DNA of 43,642 nt from Gracilaria vermiculophylla (GCA_019155205.2 JAHNZQ020003150.1:444927-488568); one strand, 5' to 3'. Shown: positions 9,501 through 18,889, numbered from the stretch's first letter. Made by a program: numbers and translations. Notes: generated by a model not told the origin, from the sequence alone.

Positions 9501-9861
9501 AACTGTGGTTTTTCCTGAAGGGGGTGGGAAACCCTCTGGTCTGACGGGGCGCCTTCCGATTCGAAAGCCGTGGACACGGAACTCCTCGCGGCCTTTTCCC
9601 CATTGTCGGCGTTCAATTTAGAGGTTTTTCCGTGGAGAAACTCCTCCGGGCTATCCAGGATTTATTGGAAGGACGAGGAGGACCTGCCGGCGCCCGACTC
9701 TCGACTCGACTATCATTTTGGTATTCTGAGCAGGTTAGAAATATACATGTAGGTAGACTAAGGATAGGCTGAATCGCTTTGCAGTCATCCTCGCGAACCA
9801 AACGGTATCCAGATCCACTTCCTTCCTTTTTGCTTTCGCAAACCGATTGCTTGGTCCACAA

Positions 9862-10440
9862 TTCTAAGTCGGGAGACCAAAATGTGGTATAACCGGGGCG
9901 GCTAGAAACCGAAGGGTGTTCGTGTGGACGCGTGGTTTGGGAGCGCGAGGTGGGCTCAAACTAGAAGGTGGGAAAAGGGAACCTGAGAGTGGCGCGGTAG
10001 CACAACCACTGGAGGTGCGAGACAGCGGGCGCGTAGAATGCCCCCATTTTGACAGTGATAGAATGTAACGTACGGGCGCTAGTAGAAGCGCAGGGTAATG
10101 GATAAACCGTAATGTCCGACTGTGGAAACCGAAAAGGGGATAGAGTTTTCTAAGAGGCGCTTGCCATTACTTCTTGTGACGGAGGTGGCTCACACTGTGA
10201 GTTTACTCACCGTGCAAGGCCCCTGGGCCGCCGTAGCCGGCCACGCCACGTAGCCACCGGGAGGTGCACTCGAAATGCACCTCCGGCACCTTACTGTAAA
10301 ATCTAAAATCAGTCTGGCAATTAACAATACCTCTAGGTAGACCATACGGCTATGCGCCGTGCATCCAGTGCACACCATCCTTGGCACTCAAACGTGGGAT
10401 TTGTACTTCATTCACTATACCACAAATAGGTACCAAATGA
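9862..10440. other. no recognised gene (possible 5' end of E1)
   Basis: This lies upstream of E1 gag on the minus strand, where the leader and 5' LTR should lie. The part 9862-10400 is GC-rich with short open frames of no recognisable content. It contains the perfect hairpin at 10260-10284. I did not find a matching copy on the 3' side of E1, so no LTR call is made. Confidence 0.35.
10260..10284. repeat. perfect 9-bp inverted repeat (hairpin)
   Basis: GGAGGTGCA, a 7-nt spacer, then TGCACCTCC. The GC-rich stem sits in a non-coding stretch. It could be a structured part of a decayed LTR or leader, or chance. Confidence 0.6.
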
Positions 10441-12206
10441 AAACCTAAACAACGGTTTTGCGCACGAACTGCCTTCTGCAGTTGATTTCTAAAACTAATA
10501 TTTGTTTCAATCACGAAAAATACAAGAACAAATCAAACATTGAAAATGGATATTCAATTTGAGTTCAAGATTACTGTTGGATTTTATTGTAAAGTAAACT
10601 CGATTTCAAAAACGTTCTTCAATCTTTGAAACTTATAGTAACGGACTTTAACGAAAAAAAGAACATGCTTCAGCTTTGATGTATTTGTATTATGAAGGCC
10701 TAGGTACTAGAGCATCTGGGCTAAAGTATCTACGTATCTATCTAGAACAGAATGGGGCTCACAAGTTTTCAAAATTGGTGCTGTAAGTACAGTTAGTAAA
10801 AAATGAACCGTCTTACCGGTCTTTACGGGAATGAACACAAGAAATGCCCATGTAATAGTCTACCGAATGTAGAAGAAGAGATGCGATGAAATTCAAAGAT
10901 GACGTTTTACACACTGAAACGGTGGAAGGTGCTGCTTTTGTCGCTTGCTATAAAACTACACCTCTTTTAGAGATGAGTCTCCGATCGTTTATACGTTTCA
11001 ATGGCATTCAAACATATGAAGTAGAAATAAGACGTATGCAATTAGAATTGTATTTAACAAGTCCCGTGCTACTGTGTTACACAACGTATCTCAACCGATA
11101 TCCAGTTCAAATACTTTACAACCACCCAGATCTACGAAACATCCTAACGAAGTATCTATTTTTAGCTGCGCTGGTAATGAAGGGGAAAGAACACTGGAAA
11201 GAATTTGGTGGCAAAATTGGACCAATGCATCCTCCTATCTGCCCAGATATTACTCTTGTCGACGCGCAGCTCATTAGAGACCCGCAACTACAAGACCAGC
11301 CATTTTATCAGATCCATTATTTCATCCGATCATTAGATCTCATTTAGAGCAATGAACCACTGCCAACAGAACAATAATAATAATTTTCCGCGCTCCAAAT
11401 ATGTCCCTTGGGCATAAGATAATCACCTTATAGATATATTTTAGATACATTATTTATATATAACAAAACTATTTAACTAATCACTATTTTTGTTGATTCG
11501 GAAACAGTAATTAGTATTATCCACTTGTTTCTGTGATGTTTATAACAGTTGAATATTTAATCAGAAAATAGTGTTTTATAAAAACAATTATTGTTTTTAA
11601 TCATAAATGTTTTCAAGTATGATAAAAAAAGATACTTGAGACATCTATATATAATGAAACCTTTCATCTAAAAAACGTTGTTTTTTCTATTGGTGAAGGA
11701 ACATCGGAAAGTGAAAGCAGAAATCTTGAAAATGTATTGATAGACATATTCTACTTAAAAAAGAAGAAGGGGATGTATTGGTTGATAGAAATGTATCGCA
11801 AAACATTATCAAGCGCTATACATGTATTAAGTATTTATAAACAGGCGTCTAGGTGTTTTGGTGAAAAATGAAATTATTAATAACAATACTTTTTGTTTCC
11901 AGCGTATCATATAAGGATTGCATAGTCTCTGTGAAATTTTTTTAAAAATGTTTCCGCTTTAATTTACGAAGCTTGCAGACTGAATGTAAATCTAAAAATG
12001 GGAACTTTAGGCCACCTGCCATAATTGTTTCCAATTTACTGATTCACGAACTCGTGAAGTATAACGGCCCGTACCAAAGTTTTTTCCAACATGCATTCGC
12101 TTTGACCAAAAAAAGCCGAACAGTAGAATTTTGCAATGTCAAAGAACGCATTCGTATGTATTTAAACGGAGAAATAGAAGTTACGATTTCGACAGATGGT
12201 TTACGA
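10441..12206. other. AT-rich segment with two unassigned ORFs
   Basis: Composition shifts sharply to AT-rich here and returns to mixed composition at the paralogue gene. The AT bias suggests a different origin or a mutational history distinct from the GC-rich retroelements to the left. The part 11348-11972 contains poly-A/T runs and no convincing coding. The two ORFs are listed separately. Confidence 0.6.
10886..11347 (+). CDS. hypothetical protein, 153 aa
   Basis: This open frame from an ATG has an in-frame TAG ten codons upstream, so the start can only be at or after this region. The protein is not low-complexity: it has a hydrophobic/aromatic middle (L-Y-L-T-S-P-V-L-L-C-Y-T), a Y-N-H-P-D-L-R-N-I-L-T-K-Y segment, and a C-terminal half with G-P-M-H-P-P-I-C-P-D-I. 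No signal peptide or family is recognised. It is the longest open frame in its AT-rich segment, where stop codons are frequent, which favours it being or having been coding. It could be an exon or a transposon fragment. Confidence 0.35.
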   Translation: MKFKDDVLHTETVEGAAFVACYKTTPLLEMSLRSFIRFNGIQTYEVEIRRMQLELYLTSPVLLCYTTYLNRYPVQILYNHPDLRNILTKYLFLAALVMKGKEHWKEFGGKIGPMHPPICPDITLVDAQLIRDPQLQDQPFYQIHYFIRSLDLI

Positions 12207-12233
12207 TTATATGAGATAATAGCTTGCTATTAA
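11973..12233 (+). CDS. small hypothetical ORF, 86 aa, overlapping the end of the minus-strand paralogue
   Basis: It is open from ATG to TAA in AT-rich DNA, with a varied composition (P-P-A-I-I-V-S-N-L-L-I-H-E-L-V near the N-terminus, V-K-E-R-I-R-M-Y-L-N-G-E later). Its last 27 bases overlap, antisense, the final codons and stop of the 573-aa gene. A T-rich tract ending TTTGTTTCCAG at about 11890-11902 could be a 3' splice site feeding it. Chance cannot be excluded. Confidence 0.25.
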   Translation: MQTECKSKNGNFRPPAIIVSNLLIHELVKYNGPYQSFFQHAFALTKKSRTVEFCNVKERIRMYLNGEIEVTISTDGLRLYEIIACY

Positions 12234-13928
12234 ATGTTCACTATTTTCAGTTTCCCCAACCTGAAATCCTATTTTCGGCGCTGTCTTCAGAGTTTGTAAT
12301 GGCTCAGAACCCCTCTCTCTCTGCCACACTACCCTTCTATACGTGTCCTCCACCGTAATTCCCGTCAGAGGCACGAGTCGGACAAAACACAAAAGCAATA
12401 ATAGCAAAAACAAAGTGGACCCATATAGCAAAACTGCCCAGGTTTCTACTGTTCCGGAGACTCGAGCTCCGGTGGAGACGGCAACTTTTGCGTCCATTGT
12501 TCTCGTGATTGTCCGAGCACCTCCATCGAGCGGTGCGAAAGATTCCACAAGCCGTTGCACATCCCAGAAAGCTGCACGTCCATTTCTATGGTACGTAGCA
12601 TCGCTGTTCATCAGGGATCTTAAAACCGCAAGATCGGTCGGGCTTTCTAAATCTCGCGTTATTTGCAGTCCAAATACTGACGTGTACTCAAAAACCCCTT
12701 CCCCTTTGTCGAGAAAATAGATTGTTTGGTTTTCGGAGCTCTTGCAAATTGCGTTTGACTCGTCCACGGCGCACAAAAAATCGCCGGCTTTTGTCAATAG
12801 AAATGTCTGTAACTTCCCGCCGCCTTTCACCAAAATGATGTCGCCTCTGCCTGAGATATTCAGTCCAAATTCATCATCGCCAAGTGATTTTCCTGTGCGC
12901 AATATGAGTGGTCGAATTTGCACAGAACCTGAGGTCTGACAGTCTACTGATTGCACTTGCGAATCCAGCTCAATGGTGGATATAGATAAAAATGGATTTT
13001 CTTTTCTATGGCGCGATAGCCACTGAAATCCTGTTTCATTCGGCCTTTGCTTCAGACGGTTTGCTTGAACCTTTGGGTCTCCTATGCTGTTAAATATCCA
13101 TTTGTCTCTGAACCTGTACAGTTTTGCTGCGTTTTCAAAGCTCGTCCTTAGAAATATCGTACCTCCTCGTATGGATGCGATAGAATACGTCAATTGTGAG
13201 AGTGTGAATTGCCCCGCCATATCATAGCATGAGAACTCTTGATCTAGAAATCCTTTGCAAAGGGCGCCACTCTCAAAATCAGCTATCAGCAAACCCTTTT
13301 CTGCCGGGTTTACAAGGAGAGCTAGTTGTCCACCTTTCCCACCCGCATAAAGTTGGAGGTCCTTGTCCCCATTTCTTGAATGGACAAGCAACACCGCCCA
13401 TTTGTGCACCGTGTCACCGAGAAGGTTATTGACTCGTTCTAATGTCAAGACACCGTTGAGAAATGGCGGCTTGTCCTGCGTCGGTTCCATGAAGATAAAC
13501 TCACCCACCTCGGAAAGTCGTTTCGGGTTTACGCACTCCACCTGCCGTGGATCATTGTGAGCGAGAAAAATAAGGTCGTTTGAGCTATTGGTTGCGAGAG
13601 ACGAAGAAAAAGAGCGCTGTTGAGACCAGATGAGCTGCGATCTGGCGCCGCTGCCATACTCGAATGGAAGTGCAATAGCGAGCGCGAGGAAGATAGAGAG
13701 CACCTGCCATAACCTGCTCGACGGGTGCAGGGTCTCCACCTCCTGATGAAGGGAAAAGTTCCCAAGCCAAGAGGATTTCAGTCGGATGGGATGGCCGTTA
13801 TAGACGAGTTTGGCGTGTCTCCAGGCTGTGACGCGGGCCATGGCGCACTCGGCCACCGGAGCGAGAATCAGTGTTAGCAAGACGTACTTTAGCACGTTCC
13901 AGAATTGTACTTGGATGCCAGTATCCAT
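12207..13928 (-). CDS. multi-pass/anchored membrane protein, paralogue 1 (573 aa)
   Basis: An intact, intron-free frame. I start at the ATG at 13928 (M-D-T-G-I-Q-V-Q-F-W-N) because similarity to paralogue 2 begins exactly there; the frame is open for 59 more codons upstream without similarity. Predicted layout: hydrophobic segment at about residues 13-30 (L-K-Y-V-L-L-T-L-I-L-A-P-V), a conserved linker with P-I-R-L-K and L-H-Q-E-V-E-T-L-H, a second hydrophobic segment (about 75-92, A-L-A-I-A-L-P-F-E-Y), an ectodomain of roughly 400 residues with six cysteines shared with the paralogue (for example V-E-C-V-N-P, C-Y-D-M-A-G-Q-F-T-L-S-Q-L-T-Y) and a few N-glycosylation sequons, then a C-terminal transmembrane helix after E-T-W-A-V-L-L-Y-G and a tail of about 55 residues. 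Family and function are not recognised. It lies head-to-head with paralogue 2. No premature stops despite surrounding decayed transposons. Confidence 0.85.
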   Translation of the reverse strand: MDTGIQVQFWNVLKYVLLTLILAPVAECAMARVTAWRHAKLVYNGHPIRLKSSWLGNFSLHQEVETLHPSSRLWQVLSIFLALAIALPFEYGSGARSQLIWSQQRSFSSSLATNSSNDLIFLAHNDPRQVECVNPKRLSEVGEFIFMEPTQDKPPFLNGVLTLERVNNLLGDTVHKWAVLLVHSRNGDKDLQLYAGGKGGQLALLVNPAEKGLLIADFESGALCKGFLDQEFSCYDMAGQFTLSQLTYSIASIRGGTIFLRTSFENAAKLYRFRDKWIFNSIGDPKVQANRLKQRPNETGFQWLSRHRKENPFLSISTIELDSQVQSVDCQTSGSVQIRPLILRTGKSLGDDEFGLNISGRGDIILVKGGGKLQTFLLTKAGDFLCAVDESNAICKSSENQTIYFLDKGEGVFEYTSVFGLQITRDLESPTDLAVLRSLMNSDATYHRNGRAAFWDVQRLVESFAPLDGGARTITRTMDAKVAVSTGARVSGTVETWAVLLYGSTLFLLLLLLCFVRLVPLTGITVEDTYRRVVWQRERGSEPLQTLKTAPKIGFQVGETENSEHLIASYYLI

Positions 13929-14765
13929 CTCGGTATCCGGTAGACGTTTGGCGATCGCGGCGCTGGATGGGGGCCTTGAGGGGAGACTCGAGCATTTGAG
14001 CCAAGGCTGTAGTGGCAACGACGGTGGCAAACGCATTGCCGCACAATCACAGTTATACGTAATTTGTTTACACCACGTCACGTGCAGGTCTTTTGAAGTG
14101 ACCAATCGATGCGCGGGATTGAAACGCGGACATATCCTGTAAAGTACATGCGCCTTGCGTGCACAATGCTAACGCGTTCATCACCCCTACGCGAGCCGTG
14201 GTGAATCTGAGGGTCGCGTTTTTGGAGAGGCCATTCGTCGAGATCGGTAGCGATTTTCAATGCGGAGAGCCATGCGCCTCCTAAATCAGGCTCCATGTCA
14301 TCTTCTCACGACCGTTTTATGCCGAAGTTGCGGAACTGGGGCCCCTGAACTAACAGAAGCGGTTCTACCCTTCGTAAGGTATATCGTCCTTGACGAGCTT
14401 TTTGAGTTTGACTTTCTCCCGCTCAAGCATAGAGGTGCTCTTGTACGAGCGCTACTTGAGTATCGAGGTAATTGTGCAGCATTACAGTTGGGCATTTCGA
14501 ATCTCGTAGTCAATAATGTTACTGTATGTAGTGTCGGTTGCGAAAGCCATGCTTTGTGGATAACTGATTGGGTTCATGTAAAATTTGAAGATGACTCAAT
14601 CTCTAATGTCCTTCAAAAATGCAACATCCCGTGCATACCCATGCTACTGTGAACGAAAATCTGCCTTCGTTCCTGCTCATGAGCTCAGTAGCGCCCTATC
14701 TCTTCTTCCGTCACGTACTCCTCAAGCCCGTGCCCCCCACCGTCCGTGGCCTTCAGCTTCGCGCC
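13929..14765. promoter_or_regulatory. shared divergent promoter region of the two paralogues
   Basis: 837 bp separate the inferred start codons of two outward-facing genes. It should contain both promoters. Visible elements: CACGTG (E-box-like) at 14079-14084, preceded by an overlapping CACGTC, and a T-rich patch near 14060. I saw no canonical TATA box placed symmetrically. It also holds a 130-codon plus-strand frame, listed separately. Confidence 0.5.
14260..14652 (+). CDS. doubtful ORF in the divergent intergenic region, 130 aa
   Basis: This open frame lies between the paralogues, ending 114 bp before the inferred start of paralogue 2. The C-terminal two thirds (F-V-R-Y-I-V-L-D-E-L-F-E-F-D, L-V-R-A-L-L-E-Y-R-G-N-C-A-A-L) looks protein-like with six cysteines, while the N-terminus is less so. 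It has no recognised family. It may be an exon, a remnant of a duplicated neighbour or chance. Confidence 0.22.
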   Translation: MRRAMRLLNQAPCHLLTTVLCRSCGTGAPELTEAVLPFVRYIVLDELFEFDFLPLKHRGALVRALLEYRGNCAALQLGISNLVVNNVTVCSVGCESHALWITDWVHVKFEDDSISNVLQKCNIPCIPMLL

Positions 14766-16502
14766 ATGGACACCAGAATCGAGGTGCAGCTTTGGAACAT
14801 TCTGAAATACGTCATGCTAACGCTGCTGCTCGCCCCAGTGGTCGAGAACGCTATGAGCCACATCACTGCGTGGAGGAACGCCCGACTCGTTAACAAGCAC
14901 CGAGGGCCCATTCGGCTAAAGGCTTCCGCGCTGGGTAACTTTGCTCTGCACCAGGAGGTGGAAACGCTCCACGCCTCCAGCAGGCTCTGGCAGCTGTTCT
15001 TTGTCCTGTTCGCACTGGCCATCGCGCTCCCGTTCGAGTACAGCAGTGGCGCTCGGACGCGCCTTACTTGGTCTCAACGCCGTTCTCCTTCCGGATCGAT
15101 TCCGCTGGCGGCTTCCGATGATCTTGTTCTTCTGGCGCTCAATGATCCCAAAAGCGTCGAATGCGTCAATCCAAACCGAGTGGCAAACGCTGGCCAGTTC
15201 GTGTCTATGCAGCCATTGGAAAAGAAGCCACCGTTTCTGGAGGGCAATGTAACATCGGAAAAGATCCTTCAACTTCTAGATAACCCGATATACACTTGGG
15301 AGTCAGTGACTCTTAGATCTCGAAATGGAGATAGTGGCCTTGTACTTTCTGCCGGCGGTCCAGATGGACAACTGGCGTTGATTATCGACACCATGAGAAG
15401 CGGCATATTGGTTGCTGATTTTGGAAGTGGGTCGCTCTGCAAAGGGTTACTTGATGAAGTCTTCCTATGCTACGACATGGCAGGACAGTTCACGCTCTCG
15501 CAACTGACCTACTCCCTCGCAGCTGTTAGCGGAAGTTCCATGTTTCTCAGGAACCATTTTGAAAATGCCGCACAATTGTATCAATTTAAAAAGAGTATGG
15601 TCACCAACAGTATCGGAGATCCTTCTGTTAAGGAAAACCTGGTAGAACAGGGTTTAAATGAGTCGGGACTTCAATGGCTGTTACGTCATCAACGCGTTGG
15701 AGAAGGTCGCACTTTTGTTATTGTTACCGTGAGGTTGAATGCCCAACTGAAATCTGTAAGCTGCCAATCTCCGGGCTCGGTGCAAATTCGTCCTCTTACA
15801 TTGCGAGTCGGTGACCCTCAAAGTGTCGAGTCCGAAGTGGTTCGTGTATCAGCCCAGAGCGAACTCAAGTTAGTAAAAGCTGGGAGTAACCTGCAGACGA
15901 TGCTACTTACACGAGTGGAAGACAAAGACTGGGACTGCGCCGTCGATGAAATCGCTGGAGTGTGCGTGGACGCCGCGAACGAAGCCTTCTATTTCTTGAC
16001 CAAATTCAACGAAGGCCATATCCACGAATACCGAACAGAGTTTGAGTTAGATGTGACGCGAAGTGTGGAAAGTCACGCCGATCTTGCCGTTTTGCAGTTG
16101 AATATCAAAAACGAGATTCTGCGAGGTGGTTTTTTGGCTTCTTGGGACATACAAGACTTACTATCGTCCTTTCACACATCGGAAGACGGGGCGAGGGTAA
16201 TCTCGCGAAAAGCCGGGACAACGGTTCCTGTTTCCGCTGGAGTACGTGTGACGGGAACCATAGAAACTTGGGCGGTACTTTTATATGGGTGTATTCTATT
16301 CACCTTTCTGGGTGTTTTGTTTTTTTTTCGTATCAAACCTCTATCAAGTATTGACATTGAAACAATGTATCGGCAGGTGGTGTGGCAGGGCGAAGAAGCT
16401 TTTCAAAGCTCAGAAACGCCAGGTATGGCACCGATGATTGTGATTGGGGCTGCCGAGGAAGATAGTCAAGGAATATTGACCGCAAGATACAACAGTTCCT
16501 GA
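14766..16502 (+). CDS. multi-pass/anchored membrane protein, paralogue 2 (578 aa)
   Basis: An intact, intron-free frame. I choose the ATG at 14766 (context GCGCCATGG, strong) because similarity to paralogue 1 begins at this Met; the frame extends 49 codons upstream to 14619 without similarity. Roughly half of the residues are identical to paralogue 1 along the full length, highest in the N-terminal 95 residues and around C-Y-D-M-A-G-Q-F-T-L-S-Q-L-T-Y-S, G-S-V-Q-I-R-P-L and E-T-W-A-V-L-L-Y-G. Layout: hydrophobic segments at about 13-30 and 76-94, a large ectodomain with six shared cysteines and possible sequons (N-V-T, N-E-S), a C-terminal helix (L-F-T-F-L-G-V-L-F-F-F) and a short tail with a conserved Y-R-(Q/R)-V-V-W-Q motif. 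Likely a surface or endomembrane protein. Function and family unknown to me. The pair probably arose by inverted duplication. Confidence 0.87.
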   Translation: MDTRIEVQLWNILKYVMLTLLLAPVVENAMSHITAWRNARLVNKHRGPIRLKASALGNFALHQEVETLHASSRLWQLFFVLFALAIALPFEYSSGARTRLTWSQRRSPSGSIPLAASDDLVLLALNDPKSVECVNPNRVANAGQFVSMQPLEKKPPFLEGNVTSEKILQLLDNPIYTWESVTLRSRNGDSGLVLSAGGPDGQLALIIDTMRSGILVADFGSGSLCKGLLDEVFLCYDMAGQFTLSQLTYSLAAVSGSSMFLRNHFENAAQLYQFKKSMVTNSIGDPSVKENLVEQGLNESGLQWLLRHQRVGEGRTFVIVTVRLNAQLKSVSCQSPGSVQIRPLTLRVGDPQSVESEVVRVSAQSELKLVKAGSNLQTMLLTRVEDKDWDCAVDEIAGVCVDAANEAFYFLTKFNEGHIHEYRTEFELDVTRSVESHADLAVLQLNIKNEILRGGFLASWDIQDLLSSFHTSEDGARVISRKAGTTVPVSAGVRVTGTIETWAVLLYGCILFTFLGVLFFFRIKPLSSIDIETMYRQVVWQGEEAFQSSETPGMAPMIVIGAAEEDSQGILTARYNSS

Positions 16503-17170
16503 AAGCAGCTGTCACAAATTTTGTCAGCAGCTGGTGGATAGCTGGGATGTCTCCTCTAATTCAAAAGTGCGCGGTTGACATAAATGAAAAGCTCTTTGCC
16601 TGATAATATTGATTGCAAAGTTGAGAAGAAGGGCACAGAGCCTCCAAAATGGGCCAAAAAGCTGCCTACAAGCATGCCCACTATACTTCGCTCTCTTTCT
16701 GTTCATTTTTTTTCTTTTTCGCCAGGGCTTGCACGGAAAATCTTTTTGTTCTCTTATCTTCAGGGCGCACTGCCATAGCTGGTGAAAAAGCTGCCTCGGC
16801 CATACCTATTGGTTTTTATTTCAATCCTAATAAACATTTGTGCTGTGTTCGCGGTTTGCAGCCCAACGCAGCGTAAGGAGGTGAAGATGAAAGAACTGCT
16901 TTTCGGGGAATGGGAATCAATGGTTCAACTCAAATATGTTACTTTTCCATGTACACTCGAAATATAGGTGGATGCTGAACTCGGAAGAGTCATTTATTCA
17001 TAAAATAGCACAGTAAAAGGCTGGTATTCCTAAGTACAGCATTGCCATAAAGCTACAACTGTGTAAGGATGCTTTATAAGGTAATCTACGAATTGGTGGT
17101 ACTTTACGCATGTACTTCGTACTCAGAGGCTGTTTTGGTATAATTCACATACTAAAGTATACCTGTGGTA
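16503..17170. other. 3' flank of paralogue 2
   Basis: Non-coding, becoming AT-rich. AATAAA at 16829-16834 lies about 330 bp after the stop and could serve as a polyadenylation signal. A T-rich run (about 16706-16725) precedes it. Short open frames at 16584-16967 carry no recognisable features. Confidence 0.5.
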
Positions 17171-17200
17171 CAGTGCGTTTCAAAAAGTGTAAGACATCCA
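17171..17200 (+). repeat. Tc1/mariner-type terminal sequence (relic T1)
   Basis: CAGTGCGTTTCAAAA, preceded by the dinucleotide TA (17169-17170), matches the terminus of the Tc1 transposon at 43398 (read inward) and the sequence at 35157. No transposase or matching right end could be assigned in the AT-rich DNA that follows, so this may be a solo end or a badly decayed element. Confidence 0.45.
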
Positions 17201-18513
17201 TAAAGCTCGCCAAGATGCACAATTTTGCTTACAGCAACCGTTCCCTTCCCTAAAACCGTTTAATTTCGCGTTTCAAGAAGATAGGACATTTCGAACTCGA
17301 GCGTGATTATTACCACAACACGTTGTTTTCCTTAAAACGACATTTAATCTTCTAAATCAAGGGCCCGATTTTTTATATACTTACAGTAATTCAAACATAA
17401 CGTTTTATTGATCGCCTAATAATGCAAAGCTATAATAATTAACATAACTACTTGCAAGAATTTTATCCTCGCTATGCATTTTGCACTAAAAAATCCATTA
17501 AAAAAACGATACGTTTATAATAAAAAAACAAAATGGTTATTAAAAACGCTTAGAAATTCTATTGTTTTCTAAAATTGAACAAACTTTCCTTTTGGAGACT
17601 TGAAGTAAACAAACAAGATTCTGCAGTGTGCTATTAGCACTGACCTAAAGGGATAGCTGGGAAAATAATCTATTTTAAATTGAGGAAAACTTTGATTTAG
17701 GTGAAGTGCAGTGTTTTAAATAATGCTATTATAAGCAATAAAAAAGAAAACAAAATTTGAACATATTAAGTATCTATTAGAGCTTCTGTTATGATAGGAG
17801 GAGAACTCGCAATAAAAAGAACTACATAAAAAGCCTTCTTAGTATGCATTATAGACCCAAAATGCCTTACAAATGCTTTCACACAACGTTATATAAACTT
17901 TTACATATCGTATCAGAAATGTAAAATCCATTTTCGTCTAGATAGAGCCGCAATTTAGAAGTCTAAAATGAAGAAAAACGTGCTTTGCTAACTATAAATT
18001 TATGCCATGCGGGTACTTACGCATTTCGTTCATTTAAACCCCTTTGAAAATAAATATGATGTACTCGTGGGAATGATTTATGGGCATCACAGGCCATTCC
18101 GAACAGGTTTTGATTAAAAAAGTATTGAAATGGCGCGAAAACAATGAATATTTTAACTATAAGACAATAAAGAACCGCGATGCTAAAGAGTTAAAAATAG
18201 TATTGTTCAGTACACAGAAGCGAAAATCAACTACCAAAGAAGGCGAAATAAAGTTTGAAAGTGAAATTTCTTATGATTTTGAAACGGTTATTGAACTTGA
18301 TTTGCTTTGAAAACTGTTTTTGGTAGCACTACAGGACTGAAAACGATGATTTGCATCACAATGCCATGTGTCGTGTAGTTTTGCATCAGACTTTAGCAGT
18401 TCACTCCATACTTAAGTTTGATACGATGTACATCATATCACAAGTTTTGAATATTAACGTCCTTCGAAGTGTGCAAAATATGCAAGTTGTAGAGCAATGC
18501 CAGTGATGACGAG
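17201..18513. other. AT-rich stretch with repeat F, copy 1
   Basis: Long A/T runs dominate. An open frame at 18080-18310 (76 codons, Lys-rich, from ATG to TGA) is the only sizeable one. Its last third, about 18225-18345, aligns by eye with 40680-40815 through a stretch like ATGATTTTGAAACGG followed by TGAACTTGATTTG, so it belongs to a dispersed repeat rather than a gene. Nothing else is recognised. Confidence 0.5.
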
Positions 18514-18827
18514 TGTTGGGGTCTCCGTCCCTCAGCGTAGGCAAGAATCTAGATATAAGCGGGTGCGAATCGTGCGCGCAAGCGGTAGCAGGGAACGGGC
18601 ACACCCCTTGGCGTCTGCCCTGTCCCCAACATTGGTCGGTGACGCGCAAGGGGTTTCTTTTATAGGTTGTACCCGGCACTCGCTTTCTCAGGATGTAACG
18701 AATAGCAAATCGAATCGAACAAGCCTGTACGCGTTTAGTGAACGGGGGCGTCGGATTAAGAAACCGGCGCGCAAGGTTCAAGCAGTTTCCTCGCTGCATT
18801 CTGTGCGTCTCGGTAATTTCCTTAACA
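18514..18827 (-). repeat. probable 3' LTR of Gypsy element E2 (314 bp)
   Basis: Read on the minus strand it starts TGTTAAGGAA and ends CCCCAACA, and contains CCTATAAAAG (a good TATA box) near the middle. It lies just after the chromodomain end of E2, where the 3' LTR is expected. The region is distinctly more GC-rich than the AT-rich flank at 18400. I did not find a second copy upstream of gag, nor a clear target duplication, so the exact ends are tentative. The overlapping plus-strand open frame 18497-18988 is not treated as a gene. Confidence 0.45.
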
Positions 18828-18889
18828 CAGTACAAAACTCAAAGGCGCAACCATTCGCCAAACCAATAACGCATATTGAGTATGTTACA

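Larger units (their letters stand above)
2777..9861 (-). mobile_element. decayed Gypsy (Ty3-type) LTR retrotransposon E1
   Basis: Reading from 9861 down to 2777 gives the canonical Gypsy order: gag (about 9500-7410), retropepsin and linker (about 7300-6499), reverse transcriptase (about 6420-5516), RNase H with tether (about 5500-4846), and integrase with C-terminal region (about 4672-3128). Every domain is broken by stops and frameshifts, so it is an old dead copy. LTRs were not identified with confidence at either end. The integrase is split by the 309-bp element at 4075-4383, which inserted later. The segment 3055-2777 (open, 92 codons) follows the integrase tail and is unassigned. Confidence 0.85.

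Noticed and set aside
18264..18284. Right end of Tc1 relic T1
   Set aside because: The match to the terminus stops after GAAACG and the flanking sequence is shared with 40737 onward, so it is inside repeat F and not at an element end.
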